Shown here in pieces: positions 1-11,685 of a stretch of 64,000 bases of DNA. The first letter of the stretch is position 1; every line of letters begins with the position of its first letter. The stretch covers positions 255,858,501 to 255,922,500 of the forward strand of contig NC_134137.1 in assembly GCF_033958435.1 (NCBI RefSeq), written 5' to 3'. This DNA comes from Carettochelys insculpta (taxonomy: Eukaryota > Chordata > Testudines > Carettochelyidae). A program made the translations under genes and the position numbers. Below the pieces are notes generated by a model. The model ran no database searches and had not been told where the DNA came from. It saw only the letters and a program-made list of their open reading frames with translations.

Positions 1-982
1 GGGGAGACATCCCCGGGGACCATGGCCCCATGGGGATGGAGACCTGGACCACGCACGGAGAGTGTACCCCCAATGTCTGGGAGAGCAAGACCTCCGCGAT
101 GACACAGAAGCGAAACTGGCTTGTGATAGTACTCCAGGGGATCCATTCCCAGAAATGGTGACATTGGTTGGAGGAACGGAGAGGGAGGTTCTGGATAAGC
201 CGGTGGAGTCACAGGCCTTCGGTGCGGCGTGTGTATCACAGGGGGAGGGGCTTGGTGCCAAAGGCAGCGCAGCCCTGTCCGGAGATGGGCTGCGGTGCTG
301 GGCTTTTGCTTTAGCCCTGCCCCTCCCCTGCGGGGCTGGCACCGCCCCCTCCCATGCCGGGGATCTCGGCCCCGCTGTCAGCGCCGCGCTTGGCACACTC
401 AGCTGCGGTGCCGCGTGGGTAGTTTCCTCCGGCGCCTGCAGGCTCTGTGCCTGGTGTCCCTGCGCTGTTGGTGCCATGGGGGCCAGTGCCACCTGCGGCG
501 GTGCTGCTGATTCTGGTGCTTGCCTCGCTGGCGCTCTCGGCGCCCTGCATGCCGGCTGCTGTGTAATCGGAGGCTCAGCCTCTGCCACATGCACTGCCGC
601 GCCGCTGCTCCCCTGAGCTTGCGGCTGGGGGCTCTGCACGCCGCTCGTCCTGCTCGCTGAACTCGCCGGCAAGGATCGAGCCAGGGAGAGTTTCCTCCTT
701 TTCTGCACCGAGGGGGTCAGAGAGGCTGCCTTCCTCTTACGCAACCCAGAGGGCCCTTCTGGGTGAGGCTTGTCCAGCAACACCGGCTGGAGAGCCTTAT
801 CAAACAAGAGCATTTTAAGCCTCATCTCTGTCCTTCCTGGCCCTGGCTGTGAGCTTAGCACAGTGAGAACACTTCTGGGTAACGTGTGATTCCCCCAAGC
901 AGCGGATGCATTCACTATGCCCATCGGAGGCTGGCATACCTTCATGGCATGACTCACACTTTTTAAAACCTGAGGAGGCCAT
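1..982 (-). pseudogene. DIRS gag-like ORF1 fragment (copy C)
   Basis: The start ATG at 980-982 opens with MASSGFKKCESC, as in the intact ORF of copy B. The N-terminal cysteine pairs are kept (CESC, CIRC, CSHC), a zinc-knuckle-like arrangement. The frame breaks soon after residue 55, and only out-of-frame pieces of the Ala/Pro-rich middle follow. The C-terminal half lies outside the window. The family role is presumed to be structural and nucleic-acid binding. This copy cannot make a full protein. Confidence 0.75.
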
Positions 983-1439
983 CGCGGTGAGTTCCTTTAC
1001 TATTAACAGGGTACTTAGCGCGTAATCAGTGCCTTTTCGCCCCAAATAGTGATCACTGGCCTGCGGGGCAGCGGGTGGCCTAAGTGGCCTTCTCATCCCC
1101 TCCTCTCTCCTTCGCTCCTCTCCTTTTTTTTTGCTGATATTCTCTTTGTCCTTGTTTTCTTTTCCTTTTTTTTTAAGTGACAAAAACAACAAATTACACG
1201 AAAAACAGCTATCTTATCTGACTCTGGCCTCAGCCTGAGTGCATTCCGTCTGCAGCCGATGGCGGTTGAGAAGGAACTGGCGGGGACCGGACGGCGTATG
1301 TGGCCGGGGGCGCGTGGGGAGCGGCGCGCGCCGGCGCATGCGCGATCCAGGAGAAACTGCTGGAAGAATTCCGATCTGCAGCGCCGGGCGAGCCCGACAC
1401 CTATTGTGGAGCACCCACGGGGACCACTCAAAGAACAAC
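1..1439 (-). mobile_element. DIRS retrotransposon, copy C: 5' end and partial gag, cut by window start
   Basis: The right end (about 1330-1439) carries the same terminal-repeat sequence as the right end of copy A at 22420-22525, including GGAGCACCCACGGGGAC just inside the edge. The rest matches the A and B gag region in order, so this is the 5' part of a minus-strand element whose remainder lies left of the window. C resembles A more than B: both end in CACCTATTGTGG where B has CACCTAATGTGG. Near position 30 the sequence jumps from the stretch matching A 20787-20812 to that matching A about 21075, so roughly 260 bp of gag is missing. Confidence 0.88.
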
Positions 1440-1630
1440 AAATGTACTCTCAGACAAGTTTTTCTGGGCTGCAGCTCACTTTGTCAGATGCATACATGAA
1501 AGAATCAGATAGCAGGGATGTATGCATCCATAAAGAGACTGGAGTGTTACAACAGTGTTAATGAGGGTGCGTATGGCCTAATTCTAATAGTGATAAGAGG
1601 GCAAGAATACCTAAAGGGGAAAATGACTCA

Positions 1631-2063
1631 GGCCATGTCTACACTAGCCCCCCTTTCGAAAGGGGGATGCTAATGAGGCACCTCAGGATATGCTACTGAA
1701 GCACTGCAACGAATACACAGCACCTCATTAGCATAAGGGCAGCCACGACACTTTGAAAGTGCTGCTTTCGATCACGCGCGACTCATCTACATGGGGCCTT
1801 TTTAAAAGGACCCCCCTGCACACTTCAAAATCCCCTTATTCCTGTAACCAAATAGGAATAAGGGATTTCAAAGTGTGTGGGGTCCTTTCGAAAAGGACCC
1901 CATGTAGACGAGCCACATGCGATCGAAAGCAGAGCTTTTGAAGTGCTGCAGCCATCCTTACGCTAATGAGGTGCTGCGTATGAATTGCAGCATCTCATTA
2001 GCATATCCTGAAGTGTCTCATTAGCATTCCCCTTTCAAAAGGGGGGCTAGTGTAGATGTAGCC
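1631..2063. mobile_element. Foldback (palindromic) MITE-like element
   Basis: About 433 bp that fold on a centre near 1847. The left end GGCCATGTCTACACTAGCCC pairs with the right end GGGGCTAGTGTAGATGTAGCC. Inside are repeated blocks shared with the elements at 22663 and 62795: CTAATGAGG, TCGAAAG and CCCCTTATTCC. The arms have drifted, so this is an older copy. The flanks TCA and TTA are compatible with a decayed 3-bp target duplication. There is no coding capacity. Confidence 0.75.
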
Positions 2064-2609
2064 TTACTGTAAAGAAAAATCTAAAACTTGATGTCATGAA
2101 ACAAAAGCCGTATCTTAACATAGACATTATTTTAATTTAATAAATGAATGTTTAAGAAGGTATGTCAAGAAAAGTAGCCTAACAGACTAAGAGGAAAGAG
2201 GAAATGTTGACAGATTAAATGAATCTTGATTAAGCAAATACTTATTAAGCAAATGTAATTCATCTGTCATTTACTCAAAAATAATCTTTTTAATTTTTCC
2301 TCCTATTGCAAGTGAAATTATGTACCTGCAGCCATTACCTAGAGGTAAATTGCAAACAAAATTCAAGAAAAAGAAATGAGAGAGATGAATCCTCCTCTCT
2401 TTATAAATGCACTAGATTTATGCACAGACACAAAATTAAACTGGAGACAAGCAGAGCAAGTCTGATCAAGCTCTGTTGTAGCTCTGTACCAGCGTTTCAT
2501 TTCTGACCTGGAAAAAAAGCATGTCAGCAACTTCTGCCTCGTTTTTGCATTCCAAACTAAGAAGAACCTTTCATTTCTAATTGAAATAAATGCAGTAACT
2601 TATACGTAC

Positions 2610-2713
2610 CTATTAGAGAGTTATTTGAATTTGGAAAAAATAAGTAAACGCAGCCCCTACGTCCAACTGTTTGTAAGGATGCGGTCTGTGGTTGTTCAGT
2701 TCCTTCCATTTTA
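2610..2713 (-). CDS. Weak candidate internal exon, unidentified protein
   Basis: On the minus strand a TTTTTAG acceptor is followed by 104 nt open in one frame (34 codons, phase 2 in, phase 1 out), then a good GTACGT donor. The peptide includes GRRGCVYLFFPNSNNSLI. Its entry phase does not join directly to the candidate exon at 15062-15180, so a further exon between them would be needed. The pyrimidine tract is weak. I do not recognise the protein, and it may be chance. Confidence 0.22.
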
Positions 2714-2719
2714 CTAAAA

Positions 2720-3780
2720 ATGTAATGCCACACAGCACAGTAAATAGCACATGCAAGCATTTTCCAGTCAGTACTCAAATGCCCTTTTATTATAAACCTT
2801 TTTTCAATTAAGGGTTTTTGAACAATAAATTTGGGAAACACATTGCATAGCTGCACTGGAAAACAGATGAATATCTACAGTTTTATTGTCAGAATTAAAA
2901 AGGCAATCCATACTTCCACCACATACAAACACAACCACTCATATTCAGCTGTGAAAAACATCAATGCTTGAAATTAATTTAATTTATTTCCCTTCAGGAG
3001 CCCAAGCATTTTAGTATATGTACACACAAAAATGTTTCCATTTGTTTGGCAGAGAACTGCATAATTTAATCCAAGGCTGCTGTTACTGTTGCTCTTATGA
3101 GAATATTCTTCTTAAGGAAGGGATCCATTCTCCAGACACTTTATTTTAAATGGCAATTTTCATTTAAAATGGCAATGCAAAACTGTATTGCCCATGGACA
3201 AAAAGCTTATTTCCCTTTTGCTGATGTCTAGTTGCCTTCCTATTTCACTTGTATATAGCAAATTGTTTCCATATTCTTTCACTGTCCTTAATACCTACTC
3301 TCAAAGAGCACTCTATCAAGCATGACTGCTTCTGCTTGTATGCAGTACTTCTGAAATTGCAAGCTCTCATTTGCACAAGATCTTAATCAAAAAGCCACTT
3401 TAAATTCACCGGAAAGTCTGGAGTTTAATTTAAATACTTCTGCTACTAACTTGGATGTTAATACATTTTGATAAAATATTTACCCAACATTTATTCTAAA
3501 CTATTATGTGTTACACTGTCTGGAGTGGCTCATGGCCTTGAATGCTTGTTTTCGGGTAGACCATCACGAGCAGCACTGACTGACACCCCAAACTGGTGTT
3601 ATGTTCCACAGCAGGAATTTTCAACCCTTTTTCATTAAGGTCTCCCACCCATGCTATAAAAACTTCACAGCCCACAATAGATTAAAATCTGTATTAAGCG
3701 AGTGTTAAAGTTAATCACAAACACAAAATATATAAAAAAGAGTAGGAACAAAATTAAACTTTTTTTTTAAATTTACTGAG
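2720..3780. other. No recognisable gene
   Basis: AT-rich sequence with no convincing open frame or splice-bounded exon. The stretch around 3610-3700 looks like the decayed edge of the hAT element that follows, but I could not define its terminus. Confidence 0.4.
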
Positions 3781-3789
3781 TGTGAAACT

Positions 3790-4870
3790 TGTTTTAATAC
3801 TGACTGACAATTCTGTCAAGATGTGGGGGGCATCTTTGACATGCACACATGTTATGGTCAACACTCATCTGGATTCAGTAATTTGTTTTTATTGATGTCA
3901 TGACAGAAAATTCAGCTTTACGTAAGTAGATGGTATCAAAGAGGATCAAACCGTTCAGCACTGCAGAAGCAGTGTCGATGTATTCTTTGGAACACACACA
4001 CAAAAATGTCTCCAGCAGCATTTCTTTGAACACGGTTCTGTGGGAGCTGTCTGATGAAACATTAATGAGCTCTTCTAACGATTTTAATGGGATATGGGCT
4101 GGAAGTTTATCTTCAATATTTTCATTAAAAGGAGCTATAGTCCATGTGTGCAGCAGCTTGCCCTATTGTGAGTTATTCTGGAGTATAAGCATTACATTTG
4201 TTATGTAGACCAGACAGTTACTAGCTAGCAGATGTTTAATTACATCAAAGTGAACATTTTGTTACTGAATTAAAGGAGGAGCTCAAATATATTAGTAGTT
4301 CCCACCCCTATGATCTTTCAAAAATTGTAGTTTTCCTTAGATTGCTTCAATTCTTTCACATTGAGTAATAAAATTAGTGTCCCCACCTTGCATAGTTTTA
4401 TTTAGCTTATTCAGTTCGCTGGCCAGTTTTGCAAGCCACGTATCTTTCAGCACTTCAGCAAGTTCAGGTACCATATCAGTTAAGTAGTACTTAACTTTTG
4501 GCTGATGTTAAATAAATGGCAAACATTCTGCCTCAAGATAGCCACCACACCTCCATATGCATAAACAAGAAATGGTCCTCCACACAAAGTTTAGCAAAAC
4601 ACCTTGACCACGTTACCCCGGATTTAATAAAATTACCGAGTGTAACCCATGTATTTGGAACTCTGAAGACCTGTTTCAGTATCTTTTGCAGCAAGCATCC
4701 CTTGGCCTAAAAAGCAGTTTGTACAAACAGTGTCAGGTACAACAGCTTTTATTCTTGCACAACACCAGGCCATTGGGGAGGCTCCATTAGTGCAGACCTT
4801 AATGCAATTAGTTCAGCTGATGCCTACTGAAATCATAAACTCACCCAACATGCTGTCTGACTCTGCTGTT
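3790..4870 (-). pseudogene. Fossil hAT transposase (ZBED5/SCAND3-like)
   Basis: Minus-strand conceptual translation, with stops and shifts, gives three blocks in the right order for a hAT transposase. About 4740-4850 reads VCTNGASPMA, the catalytic-core 'CTDGA' region. About 4390-4460 reads WLAKLASELNKLNKTMQG, the helical insertion. About 3880-4140 reads a C-terminal dimerisation-type segment with FDTIYLRKAEFSVMTSIKT. The first catalytic Asp appears as Asn (CTNGA). Many stops show that it is long dead. Confidence 0.7.
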
Positions 4871-5199
4871 GTTTTGAGCTCTTTTCAATTTCCTTATTCC
4901 ACAAATTAGGAACATAGGCAAGCAAATGGGACTCTCTCAAATGTCTGTGACTCCATCTAGTTGTATACAAAATCACTGTCAAACAGCTAATCAATACACT
5001 GTGAAACTATCTTCTGACATAGAAATGATCTGCTGTTTGAGTCATTTGAGGCCAGTATTTTTGTCAATACCTTGGCCTATTCCCCTGAAAATACTTTGTT
5101 ATTTCAAAGAAGGCATTATATTGAAGTCCCAGTTATCGTATTGTATATTGTTTTAAGTAATCTTCTGTTTTCCTATGTAAGCTCGTAATAGCTTTTTAT

Positions 5200-7150
5200 G
5201 GACAGTAGTTATGAATTTAATTGCTGCTTTAGTAGCATGCAGTACCTTGACTTTTGCTGAAAAAATGAACTGTAATTATCCTTATAGATTTCCTTTTGTT
5301 AGTGTTAAACCTGCTACCTATTATTTTCATTTGTTGACCCCTAGCTCTTGTGTTATGGGAACAAGTAAATAACTTCCATATTTACTTTCTCCCCGGTCCT
5401 AAGCACACCACAAGCGGGGGCACTCCAGTTTGGCCGGAGCAGCCCACCTGCAGCATGGGGGCTGCTCCAGCCTCACCCCCCACCCATCCATGTAATCTAT
5501 TAAACCTAGCATTTAACTGGTTAACTCATTACATGGGATTTTACATCTCTAGATTCTTAAGACCATGTTTACTTTTTTGACTGCTGATGCACATTGAGTG
5601 GATATTTTCAGAGAACTATCCACAGTGACTCCAAGATTTCTGCTGAGCGGTAATAGCTAATTTAGTCCCTGTCATTTTGTATGTATACTTGGGCTTAGGT
5701 TACCCAATATGCATTATTTTGCATTTACCAACATTAAAATTTATCTGCCATTTGTTGCAGAATCACCTAATTTTGTGAGATCCTTTTATGGCTCTTCACA
5801 GTCTGCTTTAGACTTCACTATCTTGATCAGTTTTGTATCATCTGCAAATTTTGCCACCTCACTCTTTACTCCTTTGTCCAGATAGTTTATGAATCTGTTG
5901 AACAGGATAGGTGCCAGTAAGGAGCCCTGGAAGATACAACTAGTTAACCCTCTCAAATCTGAAAATTTACCATTTATACCCACCCCTTGTTTCCTTTCTT
6001 TTAATCGGTTATCAATCCATTATTATTTTAAATAAGAGCCTTTGGTAAGGGACCTTGTCAAGACCTTTCTAGAAATCTAAACACACTATATCCACTGTAT
6101 CCTCCTTGTGCATATGCTTATTGACCCCCCCTCAAAAATCTAGTAGATTAGTAAGGCATAATTTCCCTTCCCAGACACCATGTTGATTTTTCCCCAACAA
6201 ATTATGTTCACCTATGTGTCTGACAATTTTATTCTTTACTGTACTTTCAACTAATTTGCCCAGTACTGACATTAGATTTACCAGTCTGTAATTGCCAGCA
6301 TCACCTCGAGAGCCCTTTTTAAACATTGGCGTCACATTAGCCGTCTTCTAGTCATTAGGTACAGAAGTTTAGGTACTCATTTAAAAGGTAAGTTACAAAC
6401 CACAGTTAATAGTTCCACAACTTCATATCTGATTTCTTTCAGAACGCTTGGATGAGTGCCATCTGGTCCTGGTGGCTTGTTAGTATGTGGAGAACAAGAA
6501 GTCGTGTGGCACCTTATAGGCTAACAGATATTTTGGGGCATAAGCTTTCATGGGCAAAGACCTGCTTCATCAGATGTGGGTCTCTGCCCACGAAAGCTTA
6601 TGCTCCAAAATATCTGTTAGTCTATAAGGTGCCACAAGACTTCTTGTTGTTCTCAAAGCTACAGACTAACATGGCTACCTCTCTGATACTTTTTACTATG
6701 TAGTGTACCAATGTGCTCCAACACCGCCTCTAATGACATCTTAATCTGGGACAATTTCTCAGCTTTGTCACCTAAAAAGAATGGCTCAGGTTTGGAAATC
6801 TCCCCAACATCCTCAGCTGTAAAGGCTACATCAAAGAATTCATTCAGTTTCTCTGTAATGGCCTTACCTTTGAGTGTTCCCTTACCACCCTGATCATCCT
6901 GTGTTCCCACTGCTTAACAGGCTTCCTGCTTCTGATGTACGTAAACATTTTGCTACAGCGTTTTGAGTTTTTGGCTAGTTCTTCAAACTACTATTTGGCT
7001 TTTCTGATCATGTTCTTAACTTGATAGAGTGTTTCTTTGTATTCTCATCACTGGGATTTAACTTCCACTTTTTAAATTCTCACTGCTCCTTTTACCTGGA
7101 TGTTAAACCCAGGTGGCACTTTTTTGGTGCCCTTACTGTGGTTTTTATTT
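5200..7150 (-). mobile_element. CR1-family LINE fragment (linker, RT and 3' part), interrupted by a SINE
   Basis: Reading the minus strand from 7150 down gives the region between endonuclease and reverse transcriptase (LNEFFDVAFTAEDVG), then RT blocks (FKKGSRGDAGNYRLVNL; NQHGVWEGKLCLTNLLDF), then the catalytic-palm side (VAKFADDTKL, where FADD is the RT motif), then decayed C-terminal sequence. The 5' endonuclease part is absent. Stops break the frame throughout. A foldback SINE sits at 6488-6692 inside it. Around 5390-5540 another unrelated short repeat seems to interrupt the 3' part. Confidence 0.8.
6488..6692. mobile_element. SINE-like repeat arranged as an inverted dimer
   Basis: Two copies of the same unit face each other tail to tail. 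The left arm runs from about 6491 (GAACAAGAAGTCGTGTGGCA) and the right arm is its reverse complement, ending near 6655 (GTGCCACAAGACTTCTTGTT). They meet around TGATGAAGC-type sequence at 6570-6595. The flanks TTAGTATG (6480-6487) and TTACTATG (6693-6700) look like an 8-bp duplication of CR1 sequence with one mismatch. The unit recurs at 10122, 25424, 27750, 33824 and 43285. I recognise it as common in turtle genomes but give no family name. Confidence 0.7.
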
Positions 7151-7560
7151 GTTTGTTTATTTTAGGGTATCATCTGAGGTGATGGCATTCCAAATGTTGT
7201 AAAATGGGAAGGAGACAGTGACCAAATAGCTTGGAGAATGTAGATGGCACTGGAGAGGGTGAGTGGTTTTCCAAACCCTCAGCTTTCTCAAATCTGCTTG
7301 TTAGATTGAGGGGGTTGAGGTGTGGTGGATGTCATTAGACACTGGCACTGAGATATGGGTCTAGTACATTGAGGTTGATGTTGATCATATAGTCTTGACA
7401 GCTGATGTATGTGGGGTAACATGCTATTAGGTATGTCTGATACCTGTACTTTTATCCTCTAAGTGCAGGTGTGTGCTATGTGTACGTGTGCTATGGCGTA
7501 AGTATGTGCCAAAAGTGGCAGAAAGTAGCTCCATACTATGGAAAACATAGAAACCATAAT

Positions 7561-7845
7561 TTGCTGTGAAACGTTCAACATGTTTAATAAAAGGTAGCAG
7601 GTTTAAAACAATCAGAAAGAAGAATTTCTGCACTCAACATGTGGAACTCCTTGCTAGAGGATGTTGTGAAGGCCAGGACTTTAATGGGGTTCAAAAAAGA
7701 GCTCGATAAATTTGTGGAGAATAGGTCCATCAATGGCTATGAGCTAGGATGGGTAGGAATGGTTTCCCTAGCCTCTGTCAAAAGCTTGGAATGGGTGACA
7801 GGGGAAGGCTCACTTGATTTTCTGTTCTGTACCTGTATGCCTACA
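7561..7845 (+). mobile_element. CR1 LINE 3' end fragment
   Basis: The stretch contains the typical chelonian CR1 3' segment: TGGAACTCCTTGCTAGAGGA, then the part with GTTCAAAAAAGAGCTCGATA, then CCTCTGT...GGAATGGG.GACAGGG. It is the non-coding and C-terminal tail of the LINE in plus orientation, opposite to the copy just upstream. There is no intact frame. Confidence 0.75.
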
Positions 7846-7899
7846 GAGACAGTGATACCAAGGAGTGGGAAACTGAGCATTGGCAATACACGAAGCTCT

Positions 7900-8914
7900 T
7901 TTTGATCAGTGAATTCCAGTGCTGGCATGAATAGTGCAGTGGGTGTGCTGTACCACTTTTGAGGGCTGGGCAGTAGGCTCCTCTGGCACTGAGAAAGGTG
8001 GAGAGATGGTCAGTGTGCTGGGGGCACCATTTGGTTGTGCAATTAATGATGGTCAATGCCAGGTTTGACAACTGAAGCACTATCAGTTCTGGGTAGCAGC
8101 ACTGCGAAGGAGGCAGGCAACTTTAAGCCTTTTACCTCAGCACCAGTAAAGTGTGTGATTGTAGTATTATGGCATGAGTGGTGCAAAGACCCCAGTGTGT
8201 CATATGCACTTAGGTGTGGTGCAACCAGAGCAGTGGGCACCGAAGTGCTCAGAGTTTGCTTTATAACCAGGGGAGTTCTCTGAGGCAAATAGGCCATGCA
8301 CTTTTTAAAAAAAAATCTTCCCTTTTGTAGGCTGTGTAGAGTGGGCCATGGGAAGTTCTGGACCAAGGTCTGACTTAGGACAAAGGGATTCTTATTAGGT
8401 CCCTGTCCTGTCACACCCTTGCCTTCAACTTGCTGCAGTGGAGGTGTTTTGGGGGAATATAGGCTTCCCCCAAACAGCACATGCATTGCAAGCGTCTGTC
8501 CAAAATGGGAGGTCTCCTTACACGTCATGCAGGATTTAAAACCTGAAAAACAAAGCATGCTAATTATGAGCAAAAACAGGGAAGAAAAAAAACTTAAAAG
8601 CAAAAGCTAACTAGGGACAAGAGAAACTTACGTGAAAAATGGGTAGTAACTACTTATCCAACTGAAGGTAGGAAATGAGAAAGACTTTCTCTGGAGATAC
8701 ACTGCAGAGCTTGGTCTCAGGCCAGGGACAGTAGAGAAGGAATTGGGGAGGACCTATCCAGCTGCAACATCAAGGCACCAGAGGCACGTGAGTGAGACGC
8801 CATGCTTGCACTGCCCCAAAGGACATTGCTCTAAAACCTCCCATTGACAGTGCAGGAGGGACTCACCGACAGCTCCTGTGGAGCACCCATAGGGACATCT
8901 CTCAAAGAAGAAAC
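7900..8914 (-). pseudogene. Ancient DIRS copy E: 5' terminal repeat and gag relic
   Basis: The right edge (about 8875-8914) keeps the DIRS terminal motif: GTGGAGCACCCATAGGGACA followed by AAGAAGAAAC. Inside, about 8470-8550 on the minus strand decodes, with shifts, to CMCCLGEAYI, HLHCSKLKARV and DRDL, aligning with the gag N-terminus of copies A-C (CIRCLGESH, CSFCAKLTARARKDRE). Downstream is the Ser/Pro-rich gag body, heavily mutated. It is much older than A, B and C and lies in the same orientation. The left limit is approximate. Confidence 0.6.
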
Positions 8915-8919
8915 ATTTG

Positions 8920-10120
8920 TTTTCTATTTCTCCATCAACAAAGCACTCTATAAGAATGCAACACTGATGACTGTTTCCCCGACCATTCACAAGAGCCCAG
9001 TTACATCAAACTTCTTGAATGTTTGGTCACACAACAGTAGCCCAATAACAAACATAGCTTCTTACTTTCAGTTCTCTTGTAGAAATATTTATTTTCTAGA
9101 ATCTGAACAGGTATTTAATCAATTACTCTTACAAGCTTCTAAAAAAGCAGTGCACACTTATCCACTGCACTGCATCAGGTACATTAGTCATAGCCAGGCA
9201 CATTTTCTCAGTCTACTGAGTGAAAGGAAAAATGGGGCATTTATACTATTTCTTTATAGTCAAGAATTTATTCATTTAAAAGGAATATTTAATATCTTCT
9301 GACATAGTTTGGAGAAAGGAAAGTATCAGGTGTAATTCCTATCATTTTCATACTCTCCCCACAGTGATTTTCAATTGCGCAACAACACAAATTGTGTAAT
9401 ACATGGCTTCCCCCACTTTAGATCATAAGCCTCCATTTTGGACGAAAGAGATCATGCTTGAATTTTAAAGGCCTTGAATTGTTTTTCGCAAAACTTTAAA
9501 GCGAAAGATAAATTATCACCACAAAATTCTAATGGTGTGTCTCTTTAAAGTTATCGTGTTCAAACTAGTTGGTGCGCCAGAATTAGTTCAAAATGGAAAA
9601 TATATCTTGTTTTGTATAGCCATGTATTACTCAACAAACTAAGGAACACAGAATTAAAGAAAACCAATCTTTCCTGCACAGTCAACAGTTCAAAAAGTTA
9701 CAAGTCGTGAAACAACATCAACTAACACAGTATCTCATTCTATTACTGAGATTGTTTAAGATGTCAGAAGAACTGAATCAAGTGTCTGAGCTGCTAATGT
9801 AAATATGAAATCTTATTAAAACCAGCCATACTAGAAATATTTGCTATCTCTGATGTTCCACCCTGTTTCAGTTACACAAGTCTTGAAAAATCACAATCTC
9901 ATTTTCATCTTTTGAGTCATATATTTTTGACAGCTCTGATGAGTGCCATCTATCCCCAATGCCACTCTGAAGAATAATAGCGTCATTGGATTATTAAATT
10001 ATGTTGAATCCCTTTTTACCGACTTTTACAAAGGGTTGTTTTTTTTGCGTATATGATGATTTTATAATTCAGATTTTGAAACACTTCCTCGAATGTTTGG
10101 CATTACAAGTTTCACTAACA
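8920..10120. other. No recognisable gene
   Basis: AT-rich sequence without repeats or frames that I can classify. Confidence 0.4.
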
Positions 10121-10121
10121 A

Positions 10122-10205
10122 CAAGAAGTCCTGTGTCACCTTATATACTAAACAGATATTTTGCAGCATAAGCTTTCATGGGCAATGACCTGTTTCATCA
10201 GATGT
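10122..10205 (+). mobile_element. SINE-like repeat fragment
   Basis: Matches one arm of the inverted dimer at 6488-6692: CAACAAGAAGTCCTGTGTCA, CTAAACAGATATTTTG, CATAAGCTTTCATGGGCA, TTTCATCAGATG. Single orientation, no duplication found. Confidence 0.65.
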
Positions 10206-10209
10206 AAAG

Positions 10210-11140
10210 TTTCACTGTTAAGGTCAGAGGTCTTGGGGAAAGCCAAAAAGTATTTATTTGCCTGGAAAGAGGGACATAATGAGTGTTCTGCAAATCCTCC
10301 TCCTGAAGGAATTCTGCACTAAAAATTAAAAAAAATTCTGCCAAATTCTGCATGTCATTAAATAAATATGGAGTCTCCAGCTTGGCCACTGAGGCACCCA
10401 CTGGTAGTACGGAAGTAGGAGATCATCATCCTGCAGTCCCCCACACCGAATGACAGGTACTCTGGTATCCAACTCTGACAGAGCAGAAGGGCTAGGCCTG
10501 CCCCAGAAACTTCCTAGGACGTGCCACTCTCACTTACATGCACCAGGCGTGGGAAGGCAAGCTCAGTCCAGTAGGATTCAAGGGTGGAGGGGGGCTTTCT
10601 GCGGGGGGAATCGAGATATGGAATGATAGGGTTCCGTGGGAGTCAGTCTAGATGCAGGCTGCTTGATGTTCAATCTGAGTATCTGAATGCACAGGAACTC
10701 ATGGGAGACAGGAGGGTGGGTGTAGGAAGTGTTTCCAAGTGCCAGAGAAATGGGATTCCGGAGAGGAGTCCAAATGAAGGTGGCTGGAGTTGGGGTGGGT
10801 GCGCGCACAGTTCTAGTGCAGCTGATCGGGGTTTGGTGAGGTGTGGGGTCTGGGTGGCTCACCAAAGCAGTCTAGGTGCAGAGTTCTGAGAAACCACCAG
10901 TTGAAACACTTCCATAACCTAAGAAAAGTCTAAACTCTATTTTGGCATAGGAACTTAAGTACTAGGCTAAACAGCACAATTCTCCTGAAGAGCAAACTCA
11001 CTCTAGATAAGTCCAAACCAGTGTGTGAAATTTTACATAACAGGGTGACTAGGCAACTGGGCAGACTAAATTTCATGATGATACATGCAAAATATACACA
11101 CTGGAAAACAACCTCAACTATATATACCAAATGATGAAGT
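10210..11140. other. Unclassified; moderately GC-rich patch
   Basis: About 10430-10870 is richer in G than its surroundings and open by chance on both strands, but I see no domain or splice-bounded exon. Repeated 'aattctgc' words near 10310-10350 resemble a repeat edge that I cannot name. Confidence 0.3.
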
Positions 11141-11149
11141 CTAAATTAT

Positions 11150-11265
11150 CTGTTAACTCAAGAGTGTGGAGTCATTGTGGATAGTTTTCTGAAAACATCT
11201 TATCAATACCTGGTGGCAGTCAGAAAAGGCAACAATGTTAGGTGTTGGATGGAAATTTCTGAGGC
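11150..11265 (+). mobile_element. Short CR1 fragment (RT C-terminal region)
   Basis: Conceptual plus-strand reading gives GVIVDSFLKTSYQYL, equivalent to the 'LGVTVDSSLK' block read from the CR1 copy at 5600-5660. Only about 100 bp is recognisable. Confidence 0.5.
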
Positions 11266-11685
11266 AGGTTATGGTATTTTGCTAAAGATCCCCTGCTCCA
11301 ATCCTAAAGTCTGGAGTAGGCCTGTAATCCTATAGTTCAGAAACCCAGTTAGCATGAGTGGAAGGTTATCTCCGTTTGGCCCCCACTTCATTTCACTCAC
11401 AAGACCCAGTGAAGGTTGTCCCAGCTTGGACAGGGCCTTGGAGTTTGGAGGGAGGGATAGCTGCCCCAGCAACCACATTCCAAGAAGACACCATGCAAGT
11501 GAGAACCAGCATACCGCACCATCCCATTTGCTACCCCAAGCTGGTACTCAAAACAAATGTGTTATTGCTCTATGCTGTTATGGTCTCTTTTGCTTTAATC
11601 TTCTACATAAGCACCCCTGAATGTGCCTGTGTAAAGGTGCCATCACTACCCTTGTAGATGCATCATCCATCCAATTAGACACATA

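Noticed and set aside
62..616. Long plus-strand open frames in the GC-rich gag region of DIRS copy C, and likewise 21112-21600 and 31772-32392.
   Set aside because: They are antisense to the gag body, whose Ala/Pro-rich codons keep the opposite strand free of stops. They have no family features.
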